Source: Volutella citrinella (taxonomy: Eukaryota > Ascomycota > Sordariomycetes > Hypocreales > Nectriaceae). From it: DNA of 64,000 bases. Both the position numbers and the translations under genes were made by a program. Where the stretch lies: contig JAWZSP010000008.1 of NCBI GenBank assembly GCA_034401135.1, positions 744,001-808,000 of the forward strand, given 5' to 3'. Shown piece after piece: positions 21,191-30,663 of the stretch. The first letter of the stretch is position 1, and every line of letters begins with the position of its first letter. The notes below the pieces were generated by a model that saw nothing but the letters and a program-made list of their open reading frames with translations, had not been told where the DNA came from and did not search any database.

Positions 21191-23212
21191 TTACCACTTG
21201 TCCTCATTAGTCGACATCGTGTCCGTTCTTTGGTATGTCGAAGCCATGTCTGACTCCATCTCATGCTCTTGACGAGGACTCTCCGTTGGCACTACCACAA
21301 ACGCAGGCCCTGCGTGAAACCTGCTCGGCTGCAGTCGCACCATCATCTTTGACGACGCCTCGACGATGTCGTTCCACTCCTCCGAAGGCCGTCCGTTCTC
21401 CGTGCGGCCCGGCGAGTCGAGGCCGAAGAACAGCAGTGGGAGAATGTTGGACAGCCAAACCGCCTGATCACGCTCTGTGTGATTCAAGAACAGACTAATA
21501 GACAGGAGCATGATAGTGACCAGGCATAAGAGACCCGGCATGAGGAGCCACGGCCAGTCGAGGGCCACACAGACGGTCGACTCGTGAACCAGACCAGTTA
21601 TACCCCCCTTCTTGAGGTTGGAGATTCCGGCATCCCTCTCAGTCATATTGAGCGGACCATAGCCGTCGCTGCGAAGAAAGTTGGTGACTCCATCAGCCCA
21701 GTTGCCAAAAGCACTTTGCAGCGTCTCAAACGTTGCATTGTTCAGCTTCCAGAGCGTGCTGAGCCACCACTGGTTGCCGCAGTTCACCATGCCCCCCTGT
21801 GCACCCTGCCACGAGCAGTTTCCTTTGAACAGGGACCCCTCAATGAATCCCTGAAGAGCTTGTATGTAGATGCCGCTGAAGGTGTAGTAGCAGTCGGTGG
21901 GCACGGAAACGTTTTTGCCGTCGATTACCGAGTCTCTAAACGCTCGCACATCCGTCTTGTTAGGGACGAGCGAGAAGTTTCCCGCGTCGTATATCTTGTC
22001 GTCCACCACGCAAGGTTGCTTGATGGCAATGTACTCGCTCTGGGAAGGGTTCATTGTGCGCGAGAATTCGACCCCGTTGACCCGGGCCGGTACGGTGGAC
22101 ACGACGTTTTCCGTCAGGTTGCCGCTCCTGACCCTAGGTCTGAACTCGCGCATACAGGGATAGAGAGTGCAAGTTATAGCCACGTAGTCGTTGCCTCCTT
22201 GGGGGCCGATTTTGTGTGGACAGCCGCCCTCTTTTCGCTGGCAGGGGGCGGTGGAAATGGTCAGGACGGTGATGTTGCTCAAGGCCTCGGAAGCCAGGTT
22301 GCGGAACTCGTCAGGCATGTGAGGCTCGGCAAATTGCAGATCAATGCTGGCACTAACAAGCCAGTCCGAGCCAGATGCTTCGTTGATGACCAAGGTGCCA
22401 AGCGTCACATTGGAAGGGTAGACATCCGACACTGCTTCTTGGACCTCGACCAGGTCAGTCATGTCCATGCATTTTGAGCACATGGCCACCGTCGAGTACG
22501 AGATATCATTCTGCTGCGTAAATGAGCAGTTGCCGCTAGGACACAGGTAATCCACGGCGCTGTCTTTGCCCAGGGGGTTAGCCACACCGTTGACCATGGC
22601 TCCCTTCATGCCGGACCCCAGCTCCCACATGCCGGCGCCGATGCGATAGTAGCCGTCAGCCCCGGGAACTGTATTGGCTGTAGCGATGGTAGCTTATTCC
22701 GATACGAGCGTATGTGCGCATGTCGTCGATTTGACAGCCTGTTGTGAAAAGGGACCCACAGCCAAGCTCAGGATGGTGGTGAATGCCGCCATCAGCGCGA
22801 GGGAATTGCCACGGAATCCATATCTCAGGATGTGGATCAGCCTCATAGAGCCCCATACGCCTCGGCTGGCGTCGTCGTAAACCTGCAGCTGGTCCAAGGG
22901 CCGGGCCTTATCTCTGAACCAGGACCATTTTGCCTGTCCTATAACGTCTGCCAGAACAACCACGATCGAGGCTCGGTAAATGGTACTCAACAGGGCGACA
23001 AAGGTGTTGAGGTTGATACTGAAGGGCCAGTGGGGCAGCTCTTGCCCGTCAAACTTGACCAGGACGGCAATGATGGAGATGAGCATGCCCGTCGCCACCG
23101 TCAAGGCGAACAAGGCGAAGGACCAGTACCGCCAGACATGTCGCTTCACAGGACGCACGGGTAGCGGGGCCTCGTGAAGGTCAGCCGACGACCCCAATCT
23201 GATATTTTCCAT
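21191..23212 (-). pseudogene. DUF3176 membrane protein interrupted by an in-frame TAA
   Basis: From the ATG at 23212 the frame encodes 172 residues, meets TAA at 22694-22696, then stays open in the same frame for 500 more codons to the stop at 21191. The whole would be 673 aa, normal for DUF3176 proteins of filamentous ascomycetes. The first part has three predicted membrane helices (WSFALFALTVATGML, FVALLSTIYRASIVVV, LALMAAFTTILSLAV) and the conserved VGPFSQQ motif. The second resumes with GADGYYRIGAGMWEL and CPSGNCSF, carries many extracellular Cys and N-glycosylation sites, and has a final helix (WPWLLMPGLLCLVTIM). The sequence around the stop has no usable GT-AG intron of realistic length that keeps VGPFSQQ. 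I read it as a nonsense allele, unless it is a sequencing error. Function of the family is unknown. Confidence 0.8.
22694..22696 (-). other. In-frame premature stop (TAA) in the DUF3176 gene
   Basis: Codon 173 of the frame; flanking codons on both sides remain in the same frame and encode family-like sequence. A C-to-T change of CAA would produce it. Confidence 0.8.
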
Positions 23213-23947
23213 CTTGAAACCACGTCAAAGGAGTTGTGGAGGAGAAAACGAGCATAGCCACCGTAGAGAAGGTGGACAAGAATGTTTTGATCCTGAGGGC
23301 TTTGGGCACTCCACATCCAGGGCGCTTGGACGCAAGTATCCCTGATTTGAAGCTCCATCATCGTGACGCTAGCCAGTCCGTGGTTTAGACGCTTCGTATT
23401 TTCCGTGGATCGGCAGGGGCTAGAGAGGCTAATGGCGAACAATGACGAAAGGCTTGTTTGTTGGGGTCCATAGAAAATGGGGTCCGTCGGCGCCACCCGA
23501 TAAAGGTTCATATCAAACGAGCTGATGTTCGTCTGCCTGTGTCCTTTTCATGTCGCTGTAGTATCGTTGCAGACCTTTACATGGACGCAGACGAACGAGG
23601 TTTGAATCAGCTGCTGAGGGTGCTCAAGAGCGGCCATGGGCTACTTCCAGCTCAGGTAACTCAGTGGGTCAAGTTCAAGACAAAACATTAAAGACGGAAT
23701 GGATGTGAACGACAGTTTCCTGTTGAAAAAGTTCCTGGCTTAATCCTTGGAGATGAAGAGCGGTCATCCCAGAGGCAGTAGAAGGTGATCTTGAGATATG
23801 GGGTATCTGAATAATCGTCATTCCAGGTGTGTGCGTTAGATGACCTGACATCAACATGAAGTTCCTTCGCTTCTCATAGAAACCGGACAGCGTAGTGAGA
23901 TCGAGATCAAGAAAGGCACCAAATCGAGTCCCGCACTTTTGTCAGTC
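23213..23947. other. Intergenic, promoter of the DUF3176 gene
   Basis: 735 bp with small open frames lacking recognisable protein content. No repeats or RNA genes were seen. Confidence 0.45.
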
Positions 23948-26071
23948 TCACTCAAGAAGGCCACACATTGCCAAAACAATCTTTCCTGACTCCTCCGTCA
24001 TATTCACATCCCCAATATAGCCCAGTCTCCCTACGCCGACCTTGGTAAACGCAACTGCAGCCTCTGTCGAGGAGTCTTGTCGAGTGTACCAAGCTGCCTC
24101 CCTCTCGACGTGCTTCGCGTAGAGCGCTTTGCCATGGTACGAGCTCAGGCCGCGGGTCAGGTGGCCACTAGTGACACAGTGGTGCAACTGCATCTTGGCC
24201 TGTTTGTAGGATCCCATCTCCTAGGGGAGACCCAGCTTGGCGAAGAAGCGGCGAAACTCGCCCCTGGAGACAACAGCGCTAAAGCACCCACAGAGAATAA
24301 CTGTGGCGCCCTCACGAAGGCGGTCAGCGACGCGCGCAAAGATTTGTCGCTGGTGAGTTATAACCGAGTCGCAGACGAGAATTATGGAGGGCGCCGGCTC
24401 GCGATTCAGTGCTTCCAGGGCGCCTTCCTTGGTATAGGCGAGCTCCATGCTGGCTTTCGAGTTGATCCGGATTATGAGGTCGGGGGGGTCGTCGAACATG
24501 TTCTCAGACTCGAGACAAATTGTCAGTACAATAGGCTCCAAGCTGTGTTGTTGAATGACCGAGCGGGTATCGTCAAACTCAGTTCTTCCGACATTTTGCT
24601 CTGCTGCGAGCTTTGCCGCGGCGTCAGCTTCGCCGTTGAGTCCCCGTGGTATTCTCCAAAGGTGCACACGTAAGCCCTGGTGGCTCCAATACTCCACCTC
24701 GCCCAGGAGGACTTGCCACAGATCTTGGTTTTTGACATCCTTCGAAGAAATCGTCTTCCAGCCCCTGCGTATCCACGTCAAGGCCCACCTCGTAGCGCCT
24801 TCGACTGCATAGTCTGAGTCAGTTGCAATCACGAGGTCACGAAAGCCCTCTGCCCTCCAGTTCCACGTTCGAAGAGCAGCAATGACAGCGCGCAGCTCAG
24901 CCCGGTGGCTGGTCGCTGTGTGGCTGTCTCCAAAGGGACCTTTTTCTTCAAGCCGACCAGATACAGTGCCAGCGTCAGCGTTTCGGTCAGGTGCTTCAGA
25001 AGGTCTGCAAATGACTGACCATCCTGCAACGGTGTCCAGCTTCCCGTTGTTCAGGCATGACGCTCCGGCATAAGCAAGCACCATGTCGCGGTTCGTGCGG
25101 GATACAAACCAGCTTGTCTGGCTGGCCCCCGCGGTGATGGAAGGAAACAGATCGGCAGGCAGGCCATTGGGTGGTTGCGGCCCAAATCTGCATGGCAAAA
25201 TGCTTCCTGTGCAACGCGTCAGGGGTAGGCTGGGTAGACTAGGTAGCGTGTCCATGCCGTCGGTTGGGTCGCGAGCAGTGACTTTGGAGTACTGATTGCC
25301 TTCATACAATCGAGCGAACTTGCTGGTGTCCTCTCCAGCCGTGATGATCGCGTCCTCAACCAGCTTCCAGGCTGGTTTGCAGTCAAATACCACTTGTTGC
25401 GCCTCCTCCGCTGAGCCTGGGCTCCACGAGCGTGGCTGAGAAGGGGTCTCGTCCTCAATCAGCGCCTCCCAAAAGTAAGGGTTCTTGTCGTTAACTAGTT
25501 CACACAGCCCGAGGTATTGCTCCTTGCATGTCTTAGCTAGCTTAGAGACTTCGTTACGGCAACTGCCTGCCATTATCACCCGTACAGCAGATCCGATCTC
25601 CCGGAGGGGCCCAGAGAGTGAATCCAGGGGCGGCCAAGATTCGGAGTTGAGGTCAACCAAATAGGCTTGAAGACCGAGATAGAAGCGTAGTTTGAGCAGG
25701 GTAAGTGCGACAAGCTGGCTAAGGCTAAGGCGCTGGTGTCGGAAAGCATGGAGCGGCTCGAAGGCGTTGGTGTCTCGAATATCAATGAAAGGCCCTGCTG
25801 GGTCTGCGGCGTAGACTAGAGCCAGCAGTCCATGAGAGTCTCCGAAGACATAGTCACCCTCCCTGGTAGCGCACCACTTGAGGAAGTCGTAGCAATCCTG
25901 CTCACGGCCGCACCGAAACAAGAGGTGGGGGAGAATATCTCGTACTCCCAGTGGGTCGCTTGGGTAGCGCTGGAGCAGGTCTAAGAAGAGTTCGAGTGCT
26001 TCTTCCGTGTCGCCGTCTTGCAGAACTGTTGTGGCAGCGGTGTACCGCGCTCTGATGTCGTTGCTTTCCAT
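23948..26071 (-). pseudogene. RNase H-fold protein with helical N-terminus, interrupted by an in-frame TAG
   Basis: The frame from 26071 runs 616 codons to TAG at 24221-24223 and then continues in the same frame for 90 codons to 23948, 707 positions in all. Residues 1-about 200 are TPR/ST7-like (DTEEALELFLDLLQRYPSDPL, then GREQDCYDFLKW). Residues about 330-490 form an RNase H domain with E392, D418 and D483 in place, but the expected Y-x-D-G-x-C start reads Y-A-G-A-S-C, so the first catalytic Asp is Gly336. The end after the stop (MGSYKQAK, LGYIGDVNMTEE, LAMCGL) matches the closing module I know from this fungal family, where GLPW precedes the Gly-Ser-Tyr; the TAG sits exactly at that Trp. 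Hence a TGG-to-TAG nonsense change is the simplest reading. Biological role unknown. Confidence 0.78.
24221..24223 (-). other. In-frame premature stop (TAG) in the RNase H-fold gene
   Basis: Codon 617, following GLP. A conserved Trp is expected here, and TGG to TAG needs a single G-to-A change. The context also resembles a 3' splice site (ctcccctag), but using it would remove conserved sequence just upstream. Confidence 0.75.
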
Positions 26072-26724
26072 TGCAGAATGTAGCCTTGGTCAATGGGTTG
26101 AGCGTTTTCGGTTGGTGAAGGGAGGAAGGGAGCGTGTTTGCTTGCTTGTTTGTTTTTGGTATCCATCAGAAGGCGAGCTCCGGGTGAGTTGTCACGTGGC
26201 CATGGAAACAGGCAAACAGCACCCAACTTATTGGGGAATAAAGCATTGTGACTCATAAACATTGAACTGGCTGTTGCTTGGGAGATCTGTGCGGGTTTGA
26301 GGACTCGTCTCACAGAGAACCGTCTACCCTAGTTCTAGACCCTGAACTTTGGACAAGGCCCCTCCGACAAATTATTTTGTAGGCATGCCCAACTTGATTG
26401 GCGTTACACATCTCCATCTTTACAGCATGTCGCTCTACAGGCAAGGACTCATATGACTGCTGCAGCTGCATGTCACGACATTCTTACCACTGTGACCTTG
26501 CGTGGGTGATACCATGAGTACTTAGCCCCACATGGCGCGAAGTCTACACTTAAGTCCGAAGCCGCTACGCCCGTCCATGCTCGGCAAATTCGCTATCGGC
26601 CGAAGCTCTGTCCTTTTCCTTCGGCCCTCATGCTTCATCCCAATACTCTTCGACAGTCGGGTTCGCCAAGGCAATTACAGCACGGCAAACGAAAATCGCA
26701 ACCCTTCAGTCCAATCAACGACCA
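26072..26724. promoter_or_regulatory. Divergent intergenic region, RNase H-fold gene (-) and Zn2Cys6 regulator (+)
   Basis: 653 bp shared by two divergent starts. It contains one TCGGCCGA palindrome at 26596-26603 and a TTCGGCC half-copy at 26620-26626, just upstream of the regulator. No gene was seen. Confidence 0.45.
26596..26603. promoter_or_regulatory. TCGGCCGA palindrome upstream of the Zn2Cys6 regulator
   Basis: Perfect 8-bp palindrome containing abutting CGG/CCG triplets, the half-sites recognised by dimeric Zn2Cys6 proteins, 129 bp before the regulator's ATG. The same 8-mer occurs twice in the promoter of the FAD monooxygenase downstream. Confidence 0.45.
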
Positions 26725-29006
26725 ATGGGGGCACCTCAACCGCGCCGGCGCCGCAGACCGGCCTTGTCTTGCCTTGAGTGCCACCGCCGCAAGGTCAAAT
26801 GCGACCGGAATAAGCCTTGCCTGCGGTGCGTTGCTGCCAAAGCCGAATGCACATACAAATCGCTCGGCGGCGAGAAACCCGCAAGACACGGCGCGTGGAG
26901 TGGCGACTCGGTACCACAAAGACCAGACCGACCAGCCGTCGCCCTTCCGTCTCGGGCGAATGCACCAGGCACCCCTATATCCGAGCCTCCATTGGCCGCA
27001 CCGGAGACAGGCATCACGCCAGCTACTGCCGGACAACGCATTTCTGAGGAGCCTAGTCTCCGGCTTGGCATAGATGGGAGATACGATAACGCCGTCAGTG
27101 CTAACGATGGAACACACGAGAGCTGGGAGCCCGAGCGAACAGCCACAGGCCTGACGTCGAAGCGGCTGAAACCGTTCTTGGACATCATCGAGCATGAGGG
27201 GGCGAAGAGTGCCTACGTTACCCTCTACAAGACAAGAACACTGAACTCGAGCCACTTGATGGGTGCGAATTCTCAGGTATGCTTGTGTCTACCCTGGCCT
27301 CGGCTTTGACTGACGGAGCGCAAAAGTTCGCCGCCATCTACGAATGCTGGGCCAAAATATTCTCGGCTGGAGAGAGAAGTCAATTTGAAGATGAACAGTC
27401 CCAATCTATTGCGTTGGAGATCCGATCCTTGAACACAAAGTGCAAAGCATTGGCAAAGACAATCAAGATTGGACGTCCCAGCATGTTCCTGTCTTGGAAC
27501 GCCTTCAACTTGGAACTGCCCTCTCGCACCGAGTCTGAAGATTTTGTTGCCTTGTACTTCCGGTTCTTCGAATCAACATACCGGATACTTCACCGCCCTT
27601 CGTTCGAGGCAGAGTTCGCAAATTACTGGGAGGATCCTGCTAGCGCTACTTACGATTTGAAGCTCAAGATTCTGCTCGTAATCGCGGCTGGCTCCAGCGT
27701 CGCGACATGTGGCGATGACGAACATCTCAAGCACAGAAGGCTGGCGTTTGAATGGGTCTATTCTGCTCACATGTGGCTGTCAGGACCCGTGGAAAAAGAT
27801 CGCCTCAGTGTCGTCGGGATCCAGATTCACTGTCTGGCACTCCTAGTTCGACAGACGTTCAACATCAGCAGCGACTTGTTATGGGACTCATCTGGATCTC
27901 TGGTACAGAGAGCCATGCAGCTGGCTTTGCACCGCGACCCGGAATATCTGCCTCCAATGACGGCTCTCCAGGCAGAGATTCGGCGCAGGCTGTGGGCAAC
28001 GGTCCTCGAGTTTACCGTCCAGGCCTCGCTAGACTCAGCTATGCCGCCCAGGATTGATGCACGAGATTATGACACAACACCCCCCTCGAACCTTAACGAT
28101 GACGAACTGCACTCCGCGCCCCAGAAACATACTCGCCAACGGCAAGGCTACAGCGACAACTGGGTGCAATGCGCCCTCTTCAGCTCGGTACCAGTGCGCC
28201 TCAGGATTGTGCAGCTATTGACCGGGCTGCGAACCGAGGTCGCCTACGAAGAAGTGCTATCCCTCAGCTCCGAAGTTGGGGCCGCACTGCGTGAGAACGC
28301 AAGAATAATGAAATCTATCAAAGATGAAAAGCTCACAACTTTTCACCGGCACCTGCTCGACTACCTGGTCCGTCGATTCCTCATCCCTTTGAACTCTTCG
28401 TTTGCGGGCCGAGCAAGAAACAGCCCCGTGTTCCACTACTCCCTCAACTCCATGCTTGAGGCGTCCCTCGCCATTATCCACCCGCGCACCGACAAGGATT
28501 TTTGGCTGTTGATGACCAGAGGCGGAGGGCCATTCAGGGAAGGCATCATGTGCGCAGGATCGGCGATTGGCGTTGAGCTGATCGCCCAGACCAAAGCCCG
28601 CCGCCAGGATGAAACTCTAGGTATGGGACTCGACAACAGGGAAATTCTCAAGAAGGTGCTCGGAGAGCTGCTTGTGATGGCCTCTGAGCGCATCCAGTCA
28701 CAGGCGGAGACGAATATCAAGACCCATCTGTTGTATAGTATGATCTTGGCGCAGACGCAAGCAGTGGAGGATGATGGCGACCAGCGCCTCAGTATTTTGT
28801 GCGGCGCAAAGTCCAGCCTCGAGCACTGTCATAACATACTTCAAACTCAAGCCGAATCTTTCGTGATGATGAATGCACAGAATGTTGGGCCCGAGGCAAG
28901 TGTCTCTGAGGATGGAATGACTGATTTTGACTGGGGATGGGACATGAGTGTCTTTGCGTCTGATATGAATCTACCAAGTAGTCTAGAATACCCAAGTAAC
29001 ATGTAA
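26725..29006 (+). CDS. Zn2Cys6 transcription factor with fungal-specific MHR domain
   Basis: Two exons, 26725-27276 and 27327-29006, with a 50-bp intron (branch TGACTGAC, acceptor AAAAG); 743 aa. The zinc cluster is C16-x2-C19-x6-C26-x5-C32-x2-C35-x6-C42 (SCLECHRRKVKC, then CLRC) after a basic RRRRR run. A linker of about 100 residues leads to the fungal transcription factor domain: FVALYFRFFESTYRILHRPSF, LKILLVIAAGSSV, IQIHCLALLVRQ, ALHRDPEYL, EIRRRLWATVLEF. The LHRPSFEAEF start of the domain and RRRLW are characteristic. Likely a nuclear pathway-specific activator. The downstream FAD monooxygenase on the same strand, and a shared palindrome in both promoters, suggest that gene as a target. 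No direct evidence for the inducing signal. Confidence 0.9.
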
Positions 29007-29198
29007 ATACACAATAATTTGCCGATTGCAATGACATCTTCCACTACAAAGGAATACAAATTTTATTCAATTCAGCGTCTCAAACGTTAAGTAACAATGC
29101 CGAATGTATTTACTCACGGATCTTAATGGCATGTCCGAGTCAGGGGCAACATACAGTTGGGGTGGGTCGAGGCTTAGGACCGAGATGCGAATCCCACT

Positions 29199-29238
29199 TC
29201 GGCCGACGACCTCGTAACTGTCATTGGCTTTCGGCCGA
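29199..29238. promoter_or_regulatory. Pair of TCGGCCGA palindromes, 32 bp apart
   Basis: Copies at 29199-29206 and 29231-29238 have the same dyad and lie 75 and 43 bp upstream of the TATA box, three helical turns apart. They are good candidates for binding by a Zn2Cys6 dimer, perhaps the adjacent regulator. Confidence 0.5.
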
Positions 29239-29280
29239 AGCGGCTCAACCTCTAGACACGGATGTAAGTGTTGTTCGGAA

Positions 29281-29288
29281 TATAAATA
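29281..29288 (+). promoter_or_regulatory. TATA box of the FAD monooxygenase gene
   Basis: TATAAATA located 119 bp before the ATG, downstream of the two palindromes. Confidence 0.6.
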
Positions 29289-29406
29289 CGAATAATCGTT
29301 CGACTTGTTCTTCTTGATCAATTCAGCAATTGACTTCATCATTCATTTTCCCTTCCCAATTGGCAATAACTGCGTCTCATCACTCCTGATCCCTCCAATT
29401 GACACA

Positions 29407-30663
29407 ATGAAGGTCCTCATCTCTGGCGCGGGCATCGCCGGCAGCGCTCTCGCCTTCTGGCTATCCAAGCTCGGGCACGAAATCACAGTTATTGAACGCG
29501 CGCCTGCCCTCCGCACAGGAGGCCTGCAAATCGACATACGCGGTCTCGCCGTCCAAGTCCTGAGACGCATGGGGCTCGAGGATGCTTTCCGCAAGAGGGC
29601 TGCCCAGGAGCACGGCACGCAGCTCGTGGATTCGGCCGGCAGGAGATGGGCGTGGTTTCCAGTTCACAAAGGACCGCGAAGCTTCACGGCCGAGCATGAA
29701 ATCATGCGAGGAGACTTGGTCCAGCTCTTCTACGACGCCACAAAGACCAAGGCCACCTACAAGTTCGGCACCTCGATCGACAAGCTCGAGGATACGAAGG
29801 AGGGCGTGCGAGTCCGCTTCGCAGACGGCACGGCAGAGCGGTACGACCTGCTGGTTGGCGCAGACGGTCAGAACTCGAAAGCCCGCAAGATGATGGTGGG
29901 ACCGGACAAGCACGACGGTCTATACCCCCTGAAGGACCTGGTCGCCTACTACAGCATCCCACGGCCGGCCGAACCGGGCGAGGGATTCATGGCGACGGCG
30001 TACCTGGGCCCCAACAACCGCGGCATGCTGGTCCGGCGCAGCGACCCGCACAAGGTCCTCGTCTACATTGGCTGCAAGGTGGGCACCGAGGCCATGGCCA
30101 ACGTGCGCCTCGGAGACGTCGAGGCGGAGAAGAAGGCGTTTCGCGAGATATACAAGGGCGCCGGCTGGAAGACGGAGGAGATTGTCGACGCGGCCAAGCA
30201 CTCGGACGACTTCTACTGCGAGCACCTCGGCGTCGTCAAGCTCGACGCCTGGTCCAAGGGTCGCGTGGCCCTAGTTGGCGATGCAGCGCACTGCCCGTCG
30301 CCGAACACGGGAATGGGCACGACGTGCGCCATCCTAGGTGCCTACATCATGGCCGGCGAGATTGGGAGACACTGTGAGCGGGGTGACGCTGCTACTGCAG
30401 GCACCGGCGCGGAAGAGAAGCTCCAAAGGGCGCTTGCCGAGTATCACACCAAGTTTAGTCCCTACATGGACCACATGCAGGCTGGGCTGATAGAAAATGG
30501 AGGCAAGGATTGGGGGTTGCCATCGTCTTCGTTTGGCTTGGGCATCGTGTACGTGATCCTCAGCATCGTGTCCGCCCTGCGGATAGACATCTTCAGTAAT
30601 AGGTTGATCAGGGAGGAACTGAAAGGGTGGCAGCTCCCCGACTACGAAGAGTTGAAGGATTAG
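29407..30663 (+). CDS. FAD-dependent monooxygenase (TetX/PHBH-like, group A)
   Basis: Intronless, 418 aa. The ATG at 29407 is chosen over the in-frame one at 29305 because the next residues, MKVLISGAGIAGSALAF, start the Rossmann fold directly, and the upstream stretch includes the promoter signals. Motifs: GAGIAGSALA (FAD ADP-binding, residues 7-16), IERAP, the DG motif LLVGADGQNSKARK (about 155) and the GD motif RVALVGDAAHCPSP (about 290) followed by GMGTTCAILGAYIMAGEI. These enzymes hydroxylate aromatic or polyketide-like substrates with NAD(P)H and O2, and include tetracycline-inactivating members. The C-terminus has a hydrophobic stretch (GLGIVYVILSIVSAL), which might contact membranes. 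Substrate is unknown; regulation by the neighbouring Zn2Cys6 protein is an inference from shared promoter palindromes. Confidence 0.92.
   Translation: MKVLISGAGIAGSALAFWLSKLGHEITVIERAPALRTGGLQIDIRGLAVQVLRRMGLEDAFRKRAAQEHGTQLVDSAGRRWAWFPVHKGPRSFTAEHEIMRGDLVQLFYDATKTKATYKFGTSIDKLEDTKEGVRVRFADGTAERYDLLVGADGQNSKARKMMVGPDKHDGLYPLKDLVAYYSIPRPAEPGEGFMATAYLGPNNRGMLVRRSDPHKVLVYIGCKVGTEAMANVRLGDVEAEKKAFREIYKGAGWKTEEIVDAAKHSDDFYCEHLGVVKLDAWSKGRVALVGDAAHCPSPNTGMGTTCAILGAYIMAGEIGRHCERGDAATAGTGAEEKLQRALAEYHTKFSPYMDHMQAGLIENGGKDWGLPSSSFGLGIVYVILSIVSALRIDIFSNRLIREELKGWQLPDYEELKD

Larger units (their letters stand above)
29007..29406. promoter_or_regulatory. Promoter region of the FAD monooxygenase
   Basis: 400 bp between two co-oriented genes. 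It contains two TCGGCCGA palindromes (29199-29206, 29231-29238) and a TATAAATA box (29281-29288). The second palindrome extends to TTCGGCCGAA. Confidence 0.55.

Noticed and set aside
21584..22477. 297-codon plus-strand frame opposite DUF3176
   Set aside because: Antisense to a recognisable membrane protein and lacking any motif.
22669..22696. 28-bp intron (GTATCG to CTACAG) that would remove the TAA in DUF3176
   Set aside because: Too short for fungal splicing and the phases do not match, so the frame would be lost.
24221..24229. Stop-codon readthrough at the TAG of the RNase H-fold gene
   Set aside because: The following bases (GAG) do not form the CUA context known for fungal readthrough, so a nonsense mutation is simpler.
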